Below are positions 31,649 through 40,753 of a DNA stretch of 47,397 nt, piece after piece. The translations under genes were made by a program, and so were the position numbers. Numbering within the stretch: position 1 is the first letter of the stretch; the number at the start of each line of letters is the position of its first letter. The notes below the pieces were generated by a model, which saw only the letters and a program-made list of their open reading frames with translations, was not told where the DNA came from and made no database searches. Source of the DNA: an uncultured Bacilli bacterium (GTDB taxonomy: Bacteria; Bacillota_I; Bacilli_A; RFN20; CAG-826); assembly GCA_944375905.1 (NCBI GenBank), contig CALWAS010000013.1, positions 1 to 47,397 on the forward strand. Reading direction: 5' to 3'.

Positions 31649-32017
31649 ATGATCCAGAACGAAACCAATCTCGTCGTCGCCGACAACTCCGGCGCCAAAA
31701 GCGTCCGCGTCTTCCGCCAGAAGGGCGGTGCCCGGCGCAAGTTCTCGAGCCTTGGCGACGTCGTCATGTGCTCGGTCAAGGACGCCATCCCCTCGGGGAA
31801 GGTGAAGAAGGGGCAGGTCGTGACCGGCGTCATCGTCCGGGTCAAGCGCGCCATCATCCGCAAGGATGGCAGCAGCATCTGCTTCGACGACAATGCGGTC
31901 GTCCTCATCGACAAGGACGGCAACCCGCTCGGCACCCGTGTCTTCGGACCGGTTGCCCGCGAACTCCGCGACAAGGGATACATGAAGATCATCTCCCTCG
32001 CCATGGAAGTCCTATAA
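31649..32017 (+). CDS. rplN: Large ribosomal subunit protein L14
   Basis: 122-aa L14 at the subunit interface. Diagnostic sequence: [38 protein letters not shown] and [20 protein letters not shown]. Length is exactly typical and there are no tails. AAAGGAG precedes the ATG within the end of rpsQ. Confidence 0.98.
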   Translation: MIQNETNLVVADNSGAKSVRVFRQKGGARRKFSSLGDVVMCSVKDAIPSGKVKKGQVVTGVIVRVKRAIIRKDGSSICFDDNAVVLIDKDGNPLGTRVFGPVARELRDKGYMKIISLAMEVL

Positions 32018-32030
32018 GGGAGGAAAGAAG

Positions 32031-32342
32031 ATGAACATCAAGTCAGGCGACAAAGTCATCGTCCTCTCCGGGGACGACAAGGGCAAGACCGGCACCGTCC
32101 AAAAGGTCTACCCGAAGCTCAACAAAGTGGTCGTTGAGGGAATCAACGTCCACAAGAAGCACAAGAAGCCGACTCAGGCCACTCCTGAGGGATCGGTCCT
32201 TGACATCTACGTGCCCTTCGATGCGTCCAAGGTCGCTCTCATCGACCCGAAGACGAAGAAGGCCACCCGCGTCCACCACAAGGTGGTCGACGGAAAGAAA
32301 ATCCGGGTCGGCTCCTCGGGCGAGTCGCTCGAAGGCAAGTAA
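32031..32342 (+). CDS. rplX: Large ribosomal subunit protein L24
   Basis: 103-aa L24, an assembly initiator with a KOW motif. [20 protein letters not shown] and [20 protein letters not shown] are conserved. GGGAGGA precedes the ATG. Normal length. Confidence 0.97.
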   Translation: MNIKSGDKVIVLSGDDKGKTGTVQKVYPKLNKVVVEGINVHKKHKKPTQATPEGSVLDIYVPFDASKVALIDPKTKKATRVHHKVVDGKKIRVGSSGESLEGK

Positions 32343-32353
32343 AGGAGGCCCAT

Positions 32354-33037
32354 ATGGCAGAAGAAAAGAAAGTCGCCGCTAAGGCCCCCGCGAAGAAGCC
32401 AGCGGCCAAGAAGGCCCCCGCCAAGAAGGCGGAAGCCCCGAAAGCCGAAACCGCCAAAAAGAAGGCCCCGGCCAAGAAGGCGGCTCCGGTCAGCGAGCTC
32501 AACCGCGTCGAGAAGAGGTACCGTGAGGAAATCGTTCCGGAACTCGTGAAGGAATTCTCCTACTCCTCGCCGATGCAGGCTCCGAAGCTCGTCAAGATCG
32601 TCATCAACGTCGGCGTTGGCGACGCCACCCAGAACGCCAAGGCGCTCGAGGACAGCGTGAACGAGCTGACGCTCATCTCCGGCCAGAAGCCGGTCATCAC
32701 CAAGGCCAAGAAGTCGATCGCTACCTTCAAGCTCCGTCAGGGGCAGGCCATCGGCTGCAAGGTCACCCTCCGCGGAAAGAGGATGTACGAGTTCTACGAC
32801 AAGCTCGTCACCATCGCCCTTCCCCGGGTCCGTGACTTCCGTGGCGTTTCGCGCAACGCCTTCGACGGCCACGGCAATTACACCCTCGGCGTGAAAGAGC
32901 AGCTGATCTTCCCGGAAATCGATTACGACAAGATCGGCAAGATCCGCGGCATGGACATCGTCATCGTGACGACCGCCCAGAGCGACAAGGAAGCCCTCTC
33001 GCTCCTCACGCATCTCGGGATGCCGTTCCGGCACTAA
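32354..33037 (+). CDS. rplE: Large ribosomal subunit protein L5 with Lys/Ala-rich N-terminal tail
   Basis: 227-aa L5, which binds 5S rRNA and contacts P-site tRNA. The core begins near residue 47 ([19 protein letters not shown]) and shows [36 protein letters not shown] and [16 protein letters not shown]. The usual protein is about 179 aa; the extra 45 N-terminal residues are Lys/Ala/Pro-rich ([20 protein letters not shown]) and share a 31-nt near-identical DNA stretch with rplV. RBS AAGGAGG. Confidence 0.97.
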   Translation: MAEEKKVAAKAPAKKPAAKKAPAKKAEAPKAETAKKKAPAKKAAPVSELNRVEKRYREEIVPELVKEFSYSSPMQAPKLVKIVINVGVGDATQNAKALEDSVNELTLISGQKPVITKAKKSIATFKLRQGQAIGCKVTLRGKRMYEFYDKLVTIALPRVRDFRGVSRNAFDGHGNYTLGVKEQLIFPEIDYDKIGKIRGMDIVIVTTAQSDKEALSLLTHLGMPFRH

Positions 33038-33048
33038 GGAGAACGAAC

Positions 33049-33234
33049 ATGGCCAAAACCAGTTTGAAAGTCAAAGCCTCGCGCACGCCGAAGTTCAAGG
33101 TGCGCGAATACACCCGGTGCAACCGCTGCGGTCGTCCCCACGGGGTCATCCGCAAGTTCGGCCTCTGCCGGATCTGCCTCAGGGAACTCGCCTACAAGGG
33201 CGAAATCCCGGGCATGAAGAAAGCCTCTTGGTAA
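33049..33234 (+). CDS. rpsN: Small ribosomal subunit protein S14, zinc-binding type Z
   Basis: 61-aa short form of S14 with a zinc ribbon: [20 protein letters not shown] gives the four cysteine ligands. It begins [20 protein letters not shown]. The short zinc form is typical of Bacillota and Actinobacteria. RBS AAGGAGA. Confidence 0.97.
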   Translation: MAKTSLKVKASRTPKFKVREYTRCNRCGRPHGVIRKFGLCRICLRELAYKGEIPGMKKASW

Positions 33235-33250
33235 GGAAAGGAGACAAATC

Positions 33251-33646
33251 ATGATTAACGATCCGATCGCTGACATGCTCGTCCGGATCCGCAACGCTAA
33301 TGCGCTACGGCGGGACAGCGTCTCCATGCCCTACTCGAAGATGAAGGCGTCGATCGCCAAGATCCTCAAGGAACAGGGCTATATCCTCTCCTACCTTTCG
33401 GAAGGGGAGGGCGCCAAGAAGACCCTCATCATCAACCTCAAGTACGGCGAGAACGGGGAGCGCGTCATCTCCGGACTCCGCCGGATCTCGAAGCCGGGCC
33501 TCCGGGTCACCGTCGAAGCCGCGAAGCTTCCGCGCGTCCTCAAGGGCCTTGGCATCGCCATTGTCTCGACGAGCAAGGGAATCCTTACCGACAGCGAGGC
33601 CCGCAAGGCCAATGTCGGCGGCGAGGTTCTCTGCTACGTCTGGTAA
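33251..33646 (+). CDS. rpsH: Small ribosomal subunit protein S8
   Basis: 131-aa primary 16S rRNA-binding protein. [20 protein letters not shown] at the start and [20 protein letters not shown] at the end are diagnostic. In enterobacteria S8 represses the spc operon through L5; no equivalent site was sought here. Normal length. Confidence 0.98.
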   Translation: MINDPIADMLVRIRNANALRRDSVSMPYSKMKASIAKILKEQGYILSYLSEGEGAKKTLIINLKYGENGERVISGLRRISKPGLRVTVEAAKLPRVLKGLGIAIVSTSKGILTDSEARKANVGGEVLCYVW

Positions 33647-33661
33647 GGAGGAATCGAATAT

Positions 33662-34228
33662 ATGTCAAGAATTGGCAAGCGTCCGATCATCCTCCCCGAA
33701 GGCGTCAGCCTCGAAGTCAAGGAGCATAGCGTCTTCGTCAAGGGGCCGAAAGGCGACCTCGACGTCCACCTTCCGTCGGATGTCGAAGTGAAAATCGAGG
33801 GGAACGTGGCCCACGTTCTCCCGATCCTCGAGGAAAACGAGGATCCCGAGCAGGGCCAGGAAAACCACGGCACGGCTGCCGCCCTTCTCCACAACGCGGT
33901 GAAGGGCGTCACCGAAGGCTGGAAGAAAGAGCTTGAAGTCGCCGGCACCGGTTATCGCTGCTCGATCAAGAACGGCGTCCTGACGATGTTCCTCGGCTAT
34001 TCGCACGACGTGCAGGTCAAGCCGATCGGCAAGTACACCAAGATCACTTGCCCCGACGAGACCCACATCATCGTCGAAGGCGTCGACCGGCAGGAAGTCG
34101 GACAGACCGCGGCAACCATCTACGATTGCCACCGTCCGGACGTCTATGGCAACAAGGGCGTCCATTACAAGGGACAGAAGCTCATCAAGAAAGTCGGCAA
34201 GCGCGCTGCGGCCGGCGGAAAGAAGTAA
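33662..34228 (+). CDS. rplF: Large ribosomal subunit protein L6
   Basis: 188-aa L6 near the factor-binding centre. MSRIGKRPIILPEGV, VFVKGPKGDLDVHLP, ELEVAGTGYRCSIKNGVL and the C-terminal RPDVYGNKGVHYKGQKLIKK are typical. Slightly longer than the usual 178 aa because of a small insertion rich in Glu/Asp near residues 55-70. AAGGAGG precedes it. Confidence 0.98.
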   Translation: MSRIGKRPIILPEGVSLEVKEHSVFVKGPKGDLDVHLPSDVEVKIEGNVAHVLPILEENEDPEQGQENHGTAAALLHNAVKGVTEGWKKELEVAGTGYRCSIKNGVLTMFLGYSHDVQVKPIGKYTKITCPDETHIIVEGVDRQEVGQTAATIYDCHRPDVYGNKGVHYKGQKLIKKVGKRAAAGGKK

Positions 34229-34240
34229 GGAGGCTAAGAC

Positions 34241-34597
34241 ATGATCGAGAAAGTATCGCGCAATCTCGTTCGCGAACGCCGGCACGCCCGGGTCCGCGAG
34301 AAGGTTTGCGGCACCGCGCTCCGTCCGCGCCTCTCCGTCTTCCGTTCCAACAAGCACATCGAGGCCCAGGTCATCGACGACAGCTGCGGGAAGACCCTCG
34401 TCAGCTGCTCCTCGACCCAGCTCCACCTCGCCAACGGCGGGAATGTCGAAGCGGCCGCCAAGGTCGGTTCCGTCCTCGCCGAGAAGTGCAAGGCGGCCAA
34501 CATCGAGGAAGTCGTCTTCGATCGCGGTGGCTATAGCTACCATGGCCGGGTGAAGGCCCTCGCCGATGCGGCCCGCGAAGGCGGGCTCCGCTTCTAA
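34241..34597 (+). CDS. rplR: Large ribosomal subunit protein L18
   Basis: 118-aa 5S rRNA-binding protein. Family sequence: [37 protein letters not shown] and the C-terminal [20 protein letters not shown]. Normal length. AAGGAGG precedes the ATG. Confidence 0.98.
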   Translation: MIEKVSRNLVRERRHARVREKVCGTALRPRLSVFRSNKHIEAQVIDDSCGKTLVSCSSTQLHLANGGNVEAAAKVGSVLAEKCKAANIEEVVFDRGGYSYHGRVKALADAAREGGLRF

Positions 34598-34607
34598 GGA
34601 GAAGAGC

Positions 34608-35318
34608 ATGGAAGAAACCAAGAACGTGGCCGCTAAGCCGGCCGAGAAGACGGAAGAAAAGTCCCATCCGACCGGTAATCCGTCCTACGAGCCTCACGGT
34701 TCGATTCGTTCCGAGCGTCCGGGCAGCCGCAAGTTCGGCGATCGCCGGGGACGTCCGGGCGAGCGCCGCGGAGGACGCGGCGGATATCGCCGCGACGAGG
34801 ACGAGTACCAGGATCGCGTCGTTGACATCAACCGCGTCTCCCGTACCGAAAAGGGCGGAAAGCACATGCGCTTCGACGCTCTCGTCGTCGTCGGCGACGG
34901 CAAGGGCCGCTATTCCTTCGCGATGGCCAAGAGCGGGGAAGTCCCCGATGCCATCAAGAAGAGTCTTGCCCAGGCCAAGAAGCGCCTTTACAAGATCCAC
35001 ATCGCCAAGGGCGCGACGATTGCCCATGAGGTGAGCGGGAAGTTCGGGAAGACCAAGGTCGTCCTGAAGCCGGCTCCCGCCGGCACCGGCATCATCGCCG
35101 GCGGACCGGTTCGGGCCGTCCTCGAACTCGCCGGCGTCAAGAACATCGTGAGCAAGGTCTATGGCTCGCGCTGCCCGATCAACGTCATCCGCGCGACCCA
35201 CGACGGGTTGCAGAAGCTCAAGGAGTACAACAAGGTCATGGTTCTCCGCGGTCTCAAGACCCCCGAGGAACTCAAGCCCGCGGCTCCCGAAGCCCCGAAA
35301 GGAGGAAAAGCCGAATGA
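34608..35318 (+). CDS. rpsE: Small ribosomal subunit protein S5 with charged N-terminal tail
   Basis: 236-aa S5, involved in decoding fidelity and mRNA unwinding. The core begins near residue 66 (YQDRVVDINRVSRTEKGGKH) and includes GKGRYSFAMAKSGEVPDAIK and PAPAGTGIIAGGPVRAVLEL. The first 65 residues form an Arg/Gly-rich tail (RRGRPGERRGGRGGYRRDED), making it much longer than the usual 165 aa. I start at 34608, which has AAGGAGAAG upstream; the frame is open from 34566 inside rplR. No rpmD gene follows; rplO overlaps the stop by 4 nt. Confidence 0.97.
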   Translation: MEETKNVAAKPAEKTEEKSHPTGNPSYEPHGSIRSERPGSRKFGDRRGRPGERRGGRGGYRRDEDEYQDRVVDINRVSRTEKGGKHMRFDALVVVGDGKGRYSFAMAKSGEVPDAIKKSLAQAKKRLYKIHIAKGATIAHEVSGKFGKTKVVLKPAPAGTGIIAGGPVRAVLELAGVKNIVSKVYGSRCPINVIRATHDGLQKLKEYNKVMVLRGLKTPEELKPAAPEAPKGGKAE

Positions 35319-35767
35319 TCAATTCTCTTAGCGACATCAAGGTCGTCAAGGGTGCCAAGACGAGGAAGTGGCGGAAGGGCCAAGGCCTCGGCACTGGAAA
35401 CGGCAAGACCTCTGGAAAAGGGCAGAAGGGCCAGGGTGCCCACGCCCACACCAAGAAGCGCGGCTTCGAAGGCGGCCAGATGCCGCTTGCCCGCCGCCTT
35501 CCGAAGTTCGGCTTCAAGAATCTCGGCGGAAAGCACTTCGCTACCGTCGACGTCGCTCTCCTCGAACGCTTCGAGGACGGCGCCGAGATCACCGAGACCC
35601 TCCTTATCGAGAGCCAAATCGTGAAAAAGCCCGGCGATGGTATTAAAATCCTCGCCAAGGGCGGGACTTCTCTTACCAAGAAGCTGACGGTCAAAGTCAG
35701 CGCCTGCTCCAAGTCCGCGAAGGCCATCATCGAGAAGGCCGGCGGCACCTTTGAGGCCGTTAAGTAA
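35315..35767 (+). CDS. rplO: Large ribosomal subunit protein L15
   Basis: 150-aa L15, a late assembly protein. The Gly-rich basic N-terminal half (KWRKGQGLGTGNGKTSGKGQ, then GFEGGQMPLARRLPKFGF) and the C-terminal ILAKGGTSLTKKLTVKVSAC are typical. In most bacteria rpmD (L30) lies just before it; here rpsE is directly adjacent. Its stop overlaps the secY start by 1 nt. Confidence 0.98.
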   Translation: MINSLSDIKVVKGAKTRKWRKGQGLGTGNGKTSGKGQKGQGAHAHTKKRGFEGGQMPLARRLPKFGFKNLGGKHFATVDVALLERFEDGAEITETLLIESQIVKKPGDGIKILAKGGTSLTKKLTVKVSACSKSAKAIIEKAGGTFEAVK

Positions 35768-37125
35768 TGAAAAAGTTCGTCTCGATCTTCAAAAACAAGG
35801 AAATCGTGAATCGTATCTTCTTTACGATCATGATCCTCTTCATTATCCGGATCGGGGCGGCCATTACGGTCCCCGGCGTCTCTGTCACCTCGGAGCTTGA
35901 CGATGCCTTGTCTAGCGGGAACTCCCTCGCCATCATGAACCTCCTCGGAGGTGGCGCCTTAAGCAATTTCTCGATCTTCGCCCTCGGGGTCTCCCCCTAC
36001 ATCACGGCGCAGATCATCATCCAGCTGCTCTCCAAAGACGTCCTTCCGGCCCTCACCCAGCTCTCGAAGCAGGGCGAGTACGGCCGAAAGAAAATCGAGA
36101 TGGCAACCCGTTACCTTACGCTCCTTCTCGGGGCGGTTCAGGGTTACGGCATCATCAGGACGATGCAGAACAGCCAATACATCACCCTCAATTTGAACGA
36201 TGACTTCTGGACCTACGCCTACATCGTTACCGTCGTCCTAGCCGGGGCGATGCTAGCGATGTGGCTCGGCGACCAGATTACCGAGAAGGGTCTTGGGAAC
36301 GGCATCTCGGTCATCATCTTCGCCGGTTGCGTCCGTTCGCTTCCGACCCAGATCCAGACCGCGTGGGAAACCTTCATCACCGGCCGGGTCCAATACGGAT
36401 CCTCGGAGATGATCCAGGGCGGGTTCATGTTCGCCCTATATATCCTCGCGATGGTCTTCATCGTCGGATTCGTCGTCTTCATCGAGCTGGCCAGGCGGAA
36501 GATCCCGGTCCAGCACGCCGGGCGCGGGGGATCGACTTCCCCGATGGCCCGTGCGAGCTTCCTCCCGATCAAAGTCAACTCGGCCGGCGTCATCCCGGTC
36601 ATCTTCGCGGCCTCCATCATGTCGGCCCCTGGCATCATCGCGAGCTTCATAAGCGCCGATGCGGCCCAGGCGGAATGGCTGACCATCTTCAATTACAACC
36701 AGACGATGACGATGGAATGGTTCGACGGAACGACTTGGGAGATGAACTGGGGCCTCTTCATTTACCTGGCTCTCATCATCGCCTTCACCTTCTTCTATTC
36801 TCAGATGACCATCGACCCCGCCAATCTCGCGGACAACTTCCAAAAGAACGGCTCCTACATCCCGGGCATCCGTCCGGGACGGGAAACCGAGCGCTATGTC
36901 GGAAAGGTCCTCAACCGGATCACCTTCATCGGCGCGGCGGCCCTCTGCTTCATCGCGGCGCTTCCGATCGTCCTCGTGTGGGCCAATGCCTTCGAGGGCG
37001 ATGCTAGCCTCGCCATCGGCGGCACGGGCCTGATCATCATCGTCGGCGTTGCCCTCGAGCTGAACAATCAGATCGACGGCTTGCTTGCCGGCAAGAGCTT
37101 CGAGGAAGCGAGGGAGGGAATCTAA
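35767..37125 (+). CDS. secY: Protein translocase subunit SecY
   Basis: 452-aa channel subunit of the Sec translocon with ten predicted membrane helices. Typical motifs are IRIGAAITVPGV, FALGVSPYITAQIIIQLLS, LEFSKQGE-like LSKQGEYGRKKI, GNGISVIIFAG, and the ribosome-contact loop ELARRKIPVQHA. The C-terminal LNNQIDGLLAGKSFEEAREG is also diagnostic. It overlaps rplO and adk by 1 nt each (TAATG), so translation is tightly coupled. Confidence 0.98.
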   Translation: MKKFVSIFKNKEIVNRIFFTIMILFIIRIGAAITVPGVSVTSELDDALSSGNSLAIMNLLGGGALSNFSIFALGVSPYITAQIIIQLLSKDVLPALTQLSKQGEYGRKKIEMATRYLTLLLGAVQGYGIIRTMQNSQYITLNLNDDFWTYAYIVTVVLAGAMLAMWLGDQITEKGLGNGISVIIFAGCVRSLPTQIQTAWETFITGRVQYGSSEMIQGGFMFALYILAMVFIVGFVVFIELARRKIPVQHAGRGGSTSPMARASFLPIKVNSAGVIPVIFAASIMSAPGIIASFISADAAQAEWLTIFNYNQTMTMEWFDGTTWEMNWGLFIYLALIIAFTFFYSQMTIDPANLADNFQKNGSYIPGIRPGRETERYVGKVLNRITFIGAAALCFIAALPIVLVWANAFEGDASLAIGGTGLIIIVGVALELNNQIDGLLAGKSFEEAREGI

Positions 37126-37778
37126 TGCTCAACATCATCCTCATGGGCCCGCCGGGCGCGGGCAAGGGAACGCATGCCAAATGGCTATCGACCGAATGGC
37201 ACCTTCCCCATATCTCGACCGGCGACATGTTCCGGGAAGCGATGGCTTCCGGGAGCGAGCTCGGCAACAAGATCAAGGACATCGTCAATGGCGGTGGCCT
37301 TGTCTCGGATGAGCTTACCTGCGAGCTCGTCAAGGAGCGCCTCTCGCGCGAGGATTGCGCGAACGGCTATCTCCTCGACGGCTTCCCGCGGACCATCCCC
37401 CAAGCCGAGGCCCTGGCTTCCTTCGGGAAGGAAATCGGCCGCGAGGTCAATCTCGTCATCGACATCGAATGCCCGTCGGACGTGCTCATCAAGCGCATCT
37501 CCGGCCGGAGGGTCTGCCCCAAGTGCGGAGCCTCCTTCAACGTCGAGACGATGAAGCCGAAGGTCGAAGGCGTCTGCGACTATTGCGGGACGCCCCTCAT
37601 CCAGCGGAAGGACGACAACGCCTCGTCGTTCGCCGTGAGGCTCGAAAACTACCACAAGTCGACGGCGCCGCTCCTCGACTTCTACAAGAAGGCCGGATTG
37701 CTCCATTCCTTCGATGGGACCCTTCCCATCCTCAACATGGAAGCGGAGCTTGGCGCCCTTCTTAAGAGCAAGGAATGA
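37125..37778 (+). CDS. adk: Adenylate kinase, zinc-binding long form
   Basis: 217-aa enzyme interconverting ATP + AMP and 2 ADP. P-loop GPPGAGKGTHAKW near residues 7-19, AMP-binding ISTGDMFREAM, LLDGFPRTIPQAEAL, and the long LID domain with a zinc ribbon CPKCG...CDYCG (about residues 129-151). The Cys4 LID is typical of Gram-positive bacteria. It overlaps secY by 1 nt and map by 4 nt. Confidence 0.98.
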   Translation: MLNIILMGPPGAGKGTHAKWLSTEWHLPHISTGDMFREAMASGSELGNKIKDIVNGGGLVSDELTCELVKERLSREDCANGYLLDGFPRTIPQAEALASFGKEIGREVNLVIDIECPSDVLIKRISGRRVCPKCGASFNVETMKPKVEGVCDYCGTPLIQRKDDNASSFAVRLENYHKSTAPLLDFYKKAGLLHSFDGTLPILNMEAELGALLKSKE

Positions 37779-38521
37779 TCGTCATCAAATCGAGCCGCGA
37801 AATAGAGCTCATGAAGGAAGCCGGAAAGGTACTCATCGAGTGCTTTGCCCGGCTCTCCTCCTTCATCCGCCCCGGCGTGACGACACTCGACATCGCAAAC
37901 CTCGTGGATGAGACGATGGCGGAGATGGGGGCCGAAAACGCCGAGAAGGGCTATGGGGGCTTTCCTGGGTCGGCCTGCGTTTCCGTAAACGACGTCCTCG
38001 TCCATGGCATACCTTCCGCGAAGAAGGTGCTCCGGGATGGCGACATCGTCTCCGTCGACCTGGTGAGTCGCCTCAACGGCTACCATGCCGATGCTTGCCG
38101 GACGTTCCCGGTCGGCATCGTGAAGCAAGAGCATCTCCGCCTTATCTCGGTTACCGAGGAATGCTTCGAAATCGCCTATCGCATGGCGAAGCCCGGCATC
38201 CATCTCGGCGACATCTGCCACGCGATCGGGGAACATGCCCGCAAAAACGGCTACAGCGTCCCCCGGGAGTACACGGGGCATGGAATCGGGCGCGAGATGC
38301 ACGAAGATCCCTACATCCCGAATTACGGGACGCCGGGGACCGGTCCTCTCCTCGAGAAGGGGATGACCCTCGCCATCGAGCCGATGGTCATGGAAGGGAA
38401 AAACGCCCTCCGCGTCCTCGCGGACGGATGGACGGCGATTGCCCGGGACCATCGCTACTCGGCCCACTACGAAAACACGGTGGCAATAACGGAAACCGGG
38501 GCGGAAATCCTCACCCGGTAG
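37775..38521 (+). CDS. map: Type I methionine aminopeptidase
   Basis: 248-aa dinuclear metalloprotease that removes the initiator methionine. Metal ligands are in SVDLVSRLNGYHADACRTF (two Asp), the His of GHGIGREMHEDPYIPNYG, and the two Glu of LAIEPMVMEG and NTVAITETGAEIL. The substrate-binding His lies in DVLVHGIP. It overlaps adk by 4 nt; AAGGAGGG for infA follows its stop codon. Confidence 0.98.
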   Translation: MIVIKSSREIELMKEAGKVLIECFARLSSFIRPGVTTLDIANLVDETMAEMGAENAEKGYGGFPGSACVSVNDVLVHGIPSAKKVLRDGDIVSVDLVSRLNGYHADACRTFPVGIVKQEHLRLISVTEECFEIAYRMAKPGIHLGDICHAIGEHARKNGYSVPREYTGHGIGREMHEDPYIPNYGTPGTGPLLEKGMTLAIEPMVMEGKNALRVLADGWTAIARDHRYSAHYENTVAITETGAEILTR

Positions 38522-38536
38522 AAAGGAGGGCAATTC

Positions 38537-38758
38537 TTGAGCAAAGAAGATTGCATCGAAGTCGAGGCGACGGTGTTGGAAAACCTACCCAACGCCATGT
38601 TCAAGGTGAAGCTGGCCAACGGAGCGGTAGTCCTTGCCTGCGTTTCGGGGAAAATCCGGATGCATTACATCCGCATTCTTCCCGGCGATCGGGTTACCGT
38701 CCAGTTCTCGCCTTATGATTTAACACGCGGGCGCATTACGTTCCGGTACAAGAACTAG
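38537..38758 (+). CDS. infA: Translation initiation factor IF-1 with TTG start
   Basis: 73-aa S1/OB-fold protein that binds the ribosomal A site during initiation. Conserved: [40 protein letters not shown] and [13 protein letters not shown]. The start codon is TTG at 38537, supported by AAAGGAGGG about 8 nt upstream and by the family N-terminus (SKED). No ATG exists in the correct place. A TTG start on a core factor is unusual and may lower its synthesis. Confidence 0.95.
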   Translation: MSKEDCIEVEATVLENLPNAMFKVKLANGAVVLACVSGKIRMHYIRILPGDRVTVQFSPYDLTRGRITFRYKN

Positions 38759-38780
38759 TCCGGAGCAAAGGAGTAACAAG

Positions 38781-38894
38781 ATGAAAGTTAGACCGAGCGT
38801 CAAACCGATCTGCGATAAGTGCAAGATCATCCGCCGCCACGGGGTCGTCATGTGCATCTGCCCCAACCCCAAGCACAAGCAGCGGCAGGGCTAA
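38781..38894 (+). CDS. rpmJ: Large ribosomal subunit protein L36
   Basis: 37-aa protein, zinc-binding (C+) form, starting [20 protein letters not shown] and ending with [10 protein letters not shown]. Ligands are the CDKC pair, the Cys in [11 protein letters not shown] and the His that follows. AAAGGAG lies upstream of the ATG at 38781. It sits in its usual place between infA and rpsM. Confidence 0.97.
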   Translation: MKVRPSVKPICDKCKIIRRHGVVMCICPNPKHKQRQG

Positions 38895-38916
38895 TCAAGG
38901 AGAGTAAAAGATAACT

Positions 38917-39291
38917 ATGGCACGTATTGTCGGGGTCGACATCCCCAACGAAAAACGCGTCGTCGTCTCGCTGACCTACATTTACGGAATCGGCGATTCG
39001 ACCGCCAAGAAGATCCTCGCCGATGCCAAGGTGAGCGAGGACATCAGGGTCAAGAACCTGACCGATGAGCAGCTCAGCGCCATCCGCGCCGAAGTCGCGA
39101 AGCTAAAGACCGAAGGCGATCTCCGTCGCGAAGTCGCCCTCAACATCAAGCGCCTCCAGGAAATCGGCTGCTACCGTGGCATCCGCCACCGCAAGGGCCT
39201 TCCGGTCCGCGGGCAAAGGACGAAGACCAATGCCCGTACCCGCAAGGGAAAGCGCAAGACCATCGCCAACAAGAAGGAAGCCACGCGCTAG
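38917..39291 (+). CDS. rpsM: Small ribosomal subunit protein S13
   Basis: 124-aa S13 of the 30S head, contacting P-site t[37 protein letters not shown] and the C-terminal [20 protein letters not shown] are diagnostic. An AGGAGAG lies about 14 nt before the ATG, longer than the other sites in this operon. Confidence 0.98.
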   Translation: MARIVGVDIPNEKRVVVSLTYIYGIGDSTAKKILADAKVSEDIRVKNLTDEQLSAIRAEVAKLKTEGDLRREVALNIKRLQEIGCYRGIRHRKGLPVRGQRTKTNARTRKGKRKTIANKKEATR

Positions 39292-39311
39292 GCTTTAGGA
39301 GCTAAGTAGAT

Positions 39312-39722
39312 ATGGCAGACACCAAGAAAAAGGGCAAGAAGTCGACCACCGCGCGCAAGAAGAAGGTAAAGCGGAACTTCACGCGGGGCATCGCCCACAT
39401 CCATTCGACTTTCAATAACACCATCGTCACCATCACCGATCAGGCTGGCAACGTCATTGCCTGGTCGAGCGCCGGTGCCCTCGGCTACAAAGGCAGCAAG
39501 AAGTCGACCCCGTTCGCCGCTCAGCTTGCTTCCGAAGCGGCCGCCAAGAGCGCCTTCGAGCAGGGCATCCGCCAGATCGACGTCAACGTGAAGGGCCCCG
39601 GCCCCGGCCGCGAGAGCGCCGTCCGCGCCCTTGCTACCGCCGGACTTCAGGTTATGTCCATTGCCGATACGACCCCGGTTCCCCATAACGGCTGCCGTCC
39701 GCCGAAGCGGACCCGTGGCTAG
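39312..39722 (+). CDS. rpsK: Small ribosomal subunit protein S11
   Basis: 136-aa platform protein near the E site. Core: [40 protein letters not shown], and the C-terminal [21 protein letters not shown] short Lys-rich N-terminus (about 20 residues) makes it slightly longer than the 129-aa form. Confidence 0.98.
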   Translation: MADTKKKGKKSTTARKKKVKRNFTRGIAHIHSTFNNTIVTITDQAGNVIAWSSAGALGYKGSKKSTPFAAQLASEAAAKSAFEQGIRQIDVNVKGPGPGRESAVRALATAGLQVMSIADTTPVPHNGCRPPKRTRG

Positions 39723-39748
39723 TCGAAACCAGGTTAGGAGGATAGCAA

Positions 39749-40750
39749 ATGCCCAATAACGATACCAAGACCCCGGAAATGGTCATCCCCGGCGCCTTCC
39801 TTCCCTTCGAGGTGAAGGAAGAAGCTTCCGATCAGGAAGCCCATTACGGCAAGTTCGTGATCCAGCCTCTCGAAAGGGGATTCGGCATCACGATCGGCAA
39901 TGCCCTCCGCCGCGTTCTTCTAAGCGCCCTCCCCGGCGCGAGCGTCTACGCCCTCGACATCGAAGGCGTGCGCCACGAATTCAGCGCCATCCCGGGCGTC
40001 GAGGAAGACGTCACCGAGATCGTCCTCAACCTCAAGGACCTCGTCCTCAGGATCGACGACGACAAAGGCGAAAGCAAACGCATCGAAGTCGACATGAAGG
40101 GCCCAGGCGTCCTCCGGGCCGGAGACCTCGAGCTTCCCGCCCTCGTGAGCGTGGTCAACCCCGATCTCGAGATTGCCCACCTTGCCGAAGGCGCCGAACT
40201 CAAGATGACGATTTACGCGGCCCGCGGAAGGGGCTACGTCACGAGCGACATCAACAAGGTCCTCAAGAAGGTGAACCACGTTGGCACCATCACGACCGAC
40301 AGCAACTACAGCCCGGTCCGCAAGTGCGCCTACGAAGTCGAGCCGACCCGCGTCGACAGCGATTCGAAGTTCGACAAGCTCACCCTCGAAGTCACGACCA
40401 ACGGCTCCATCGCCCCGGAAGAGGCGGTGGCCATGGCCGCCCACATCCTCGTGGAGCACTTCGAGCGCTTCCTCAACCTCAAGGAGGAGGTCAAGAACCT
40501 CCGCCTCGTCAAAGAGGAGAAGCACAGCGAGGAAAACAAGTACCAGGACATGATGATCGAAGAACTCGATCTCTCCGTCCGGGCCAACAATTGCCTCAAG
40601 CGGGCTGGCATCTCGACCGTCATGGAACTCATCCAGAAGAGCGAGGACGAGATGATGAAGGTTCGCAACCTCGGCAAGAAGTCCCTCAAGGAGGTCAAGG
40701 AGAAGCTTGCTTCGATCGGCCTCCACTTCCGCGATTACGTAGGAGAATAA
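39749..40750 (+). CDS. rpoA: DNA-directed RNA polymerase subunit alpha
   Basis: 333-aa alpha subunit. The N-terminal assembly domain includes LERGFGITIGNALRRVLLSA and GASVYALDIEGVRHEFSAIP. The C-terminal domain (about 255-333) binds UP elements and activators: IEELDLSVRANNCLKRAGI, then VRNLGKKSLKEVKEKLASIG. Normal length. RBS TAGGAGG. Its position between rpsK and rplQ is standard. Confidence 0.98.
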   Translation: MPNNDTKTPEMVIPGAFLPFEVKEEASDQEAHYGKFVIQPLERGFGITIGNALRRVLLSALPGASVYALDIEGVRHEFSAIPGVEEDVTEIVLNLKDLVLRIDDDKGESKRIEVDMKGPGVLRAGDLELPALVSVVNPDLEIAHLAEGAELKMTIYAARGRGYVTSDINKVLKKVNHVGTITTDSNYSPVRKCAYEVEPTRVDSDSKFDKLTLEVTTNGSIAPEEAVAMAAHILVEHFERFLNLKEEVKNLRLVKEEKHSEENKYQDMMIEELDLSVRANNCLKRAGISTVMELIQKSEDEMMKVRNLGKKSLKEVKEKLASIGLHFRDYVGE

Positions 40751-40753
40751 CTT

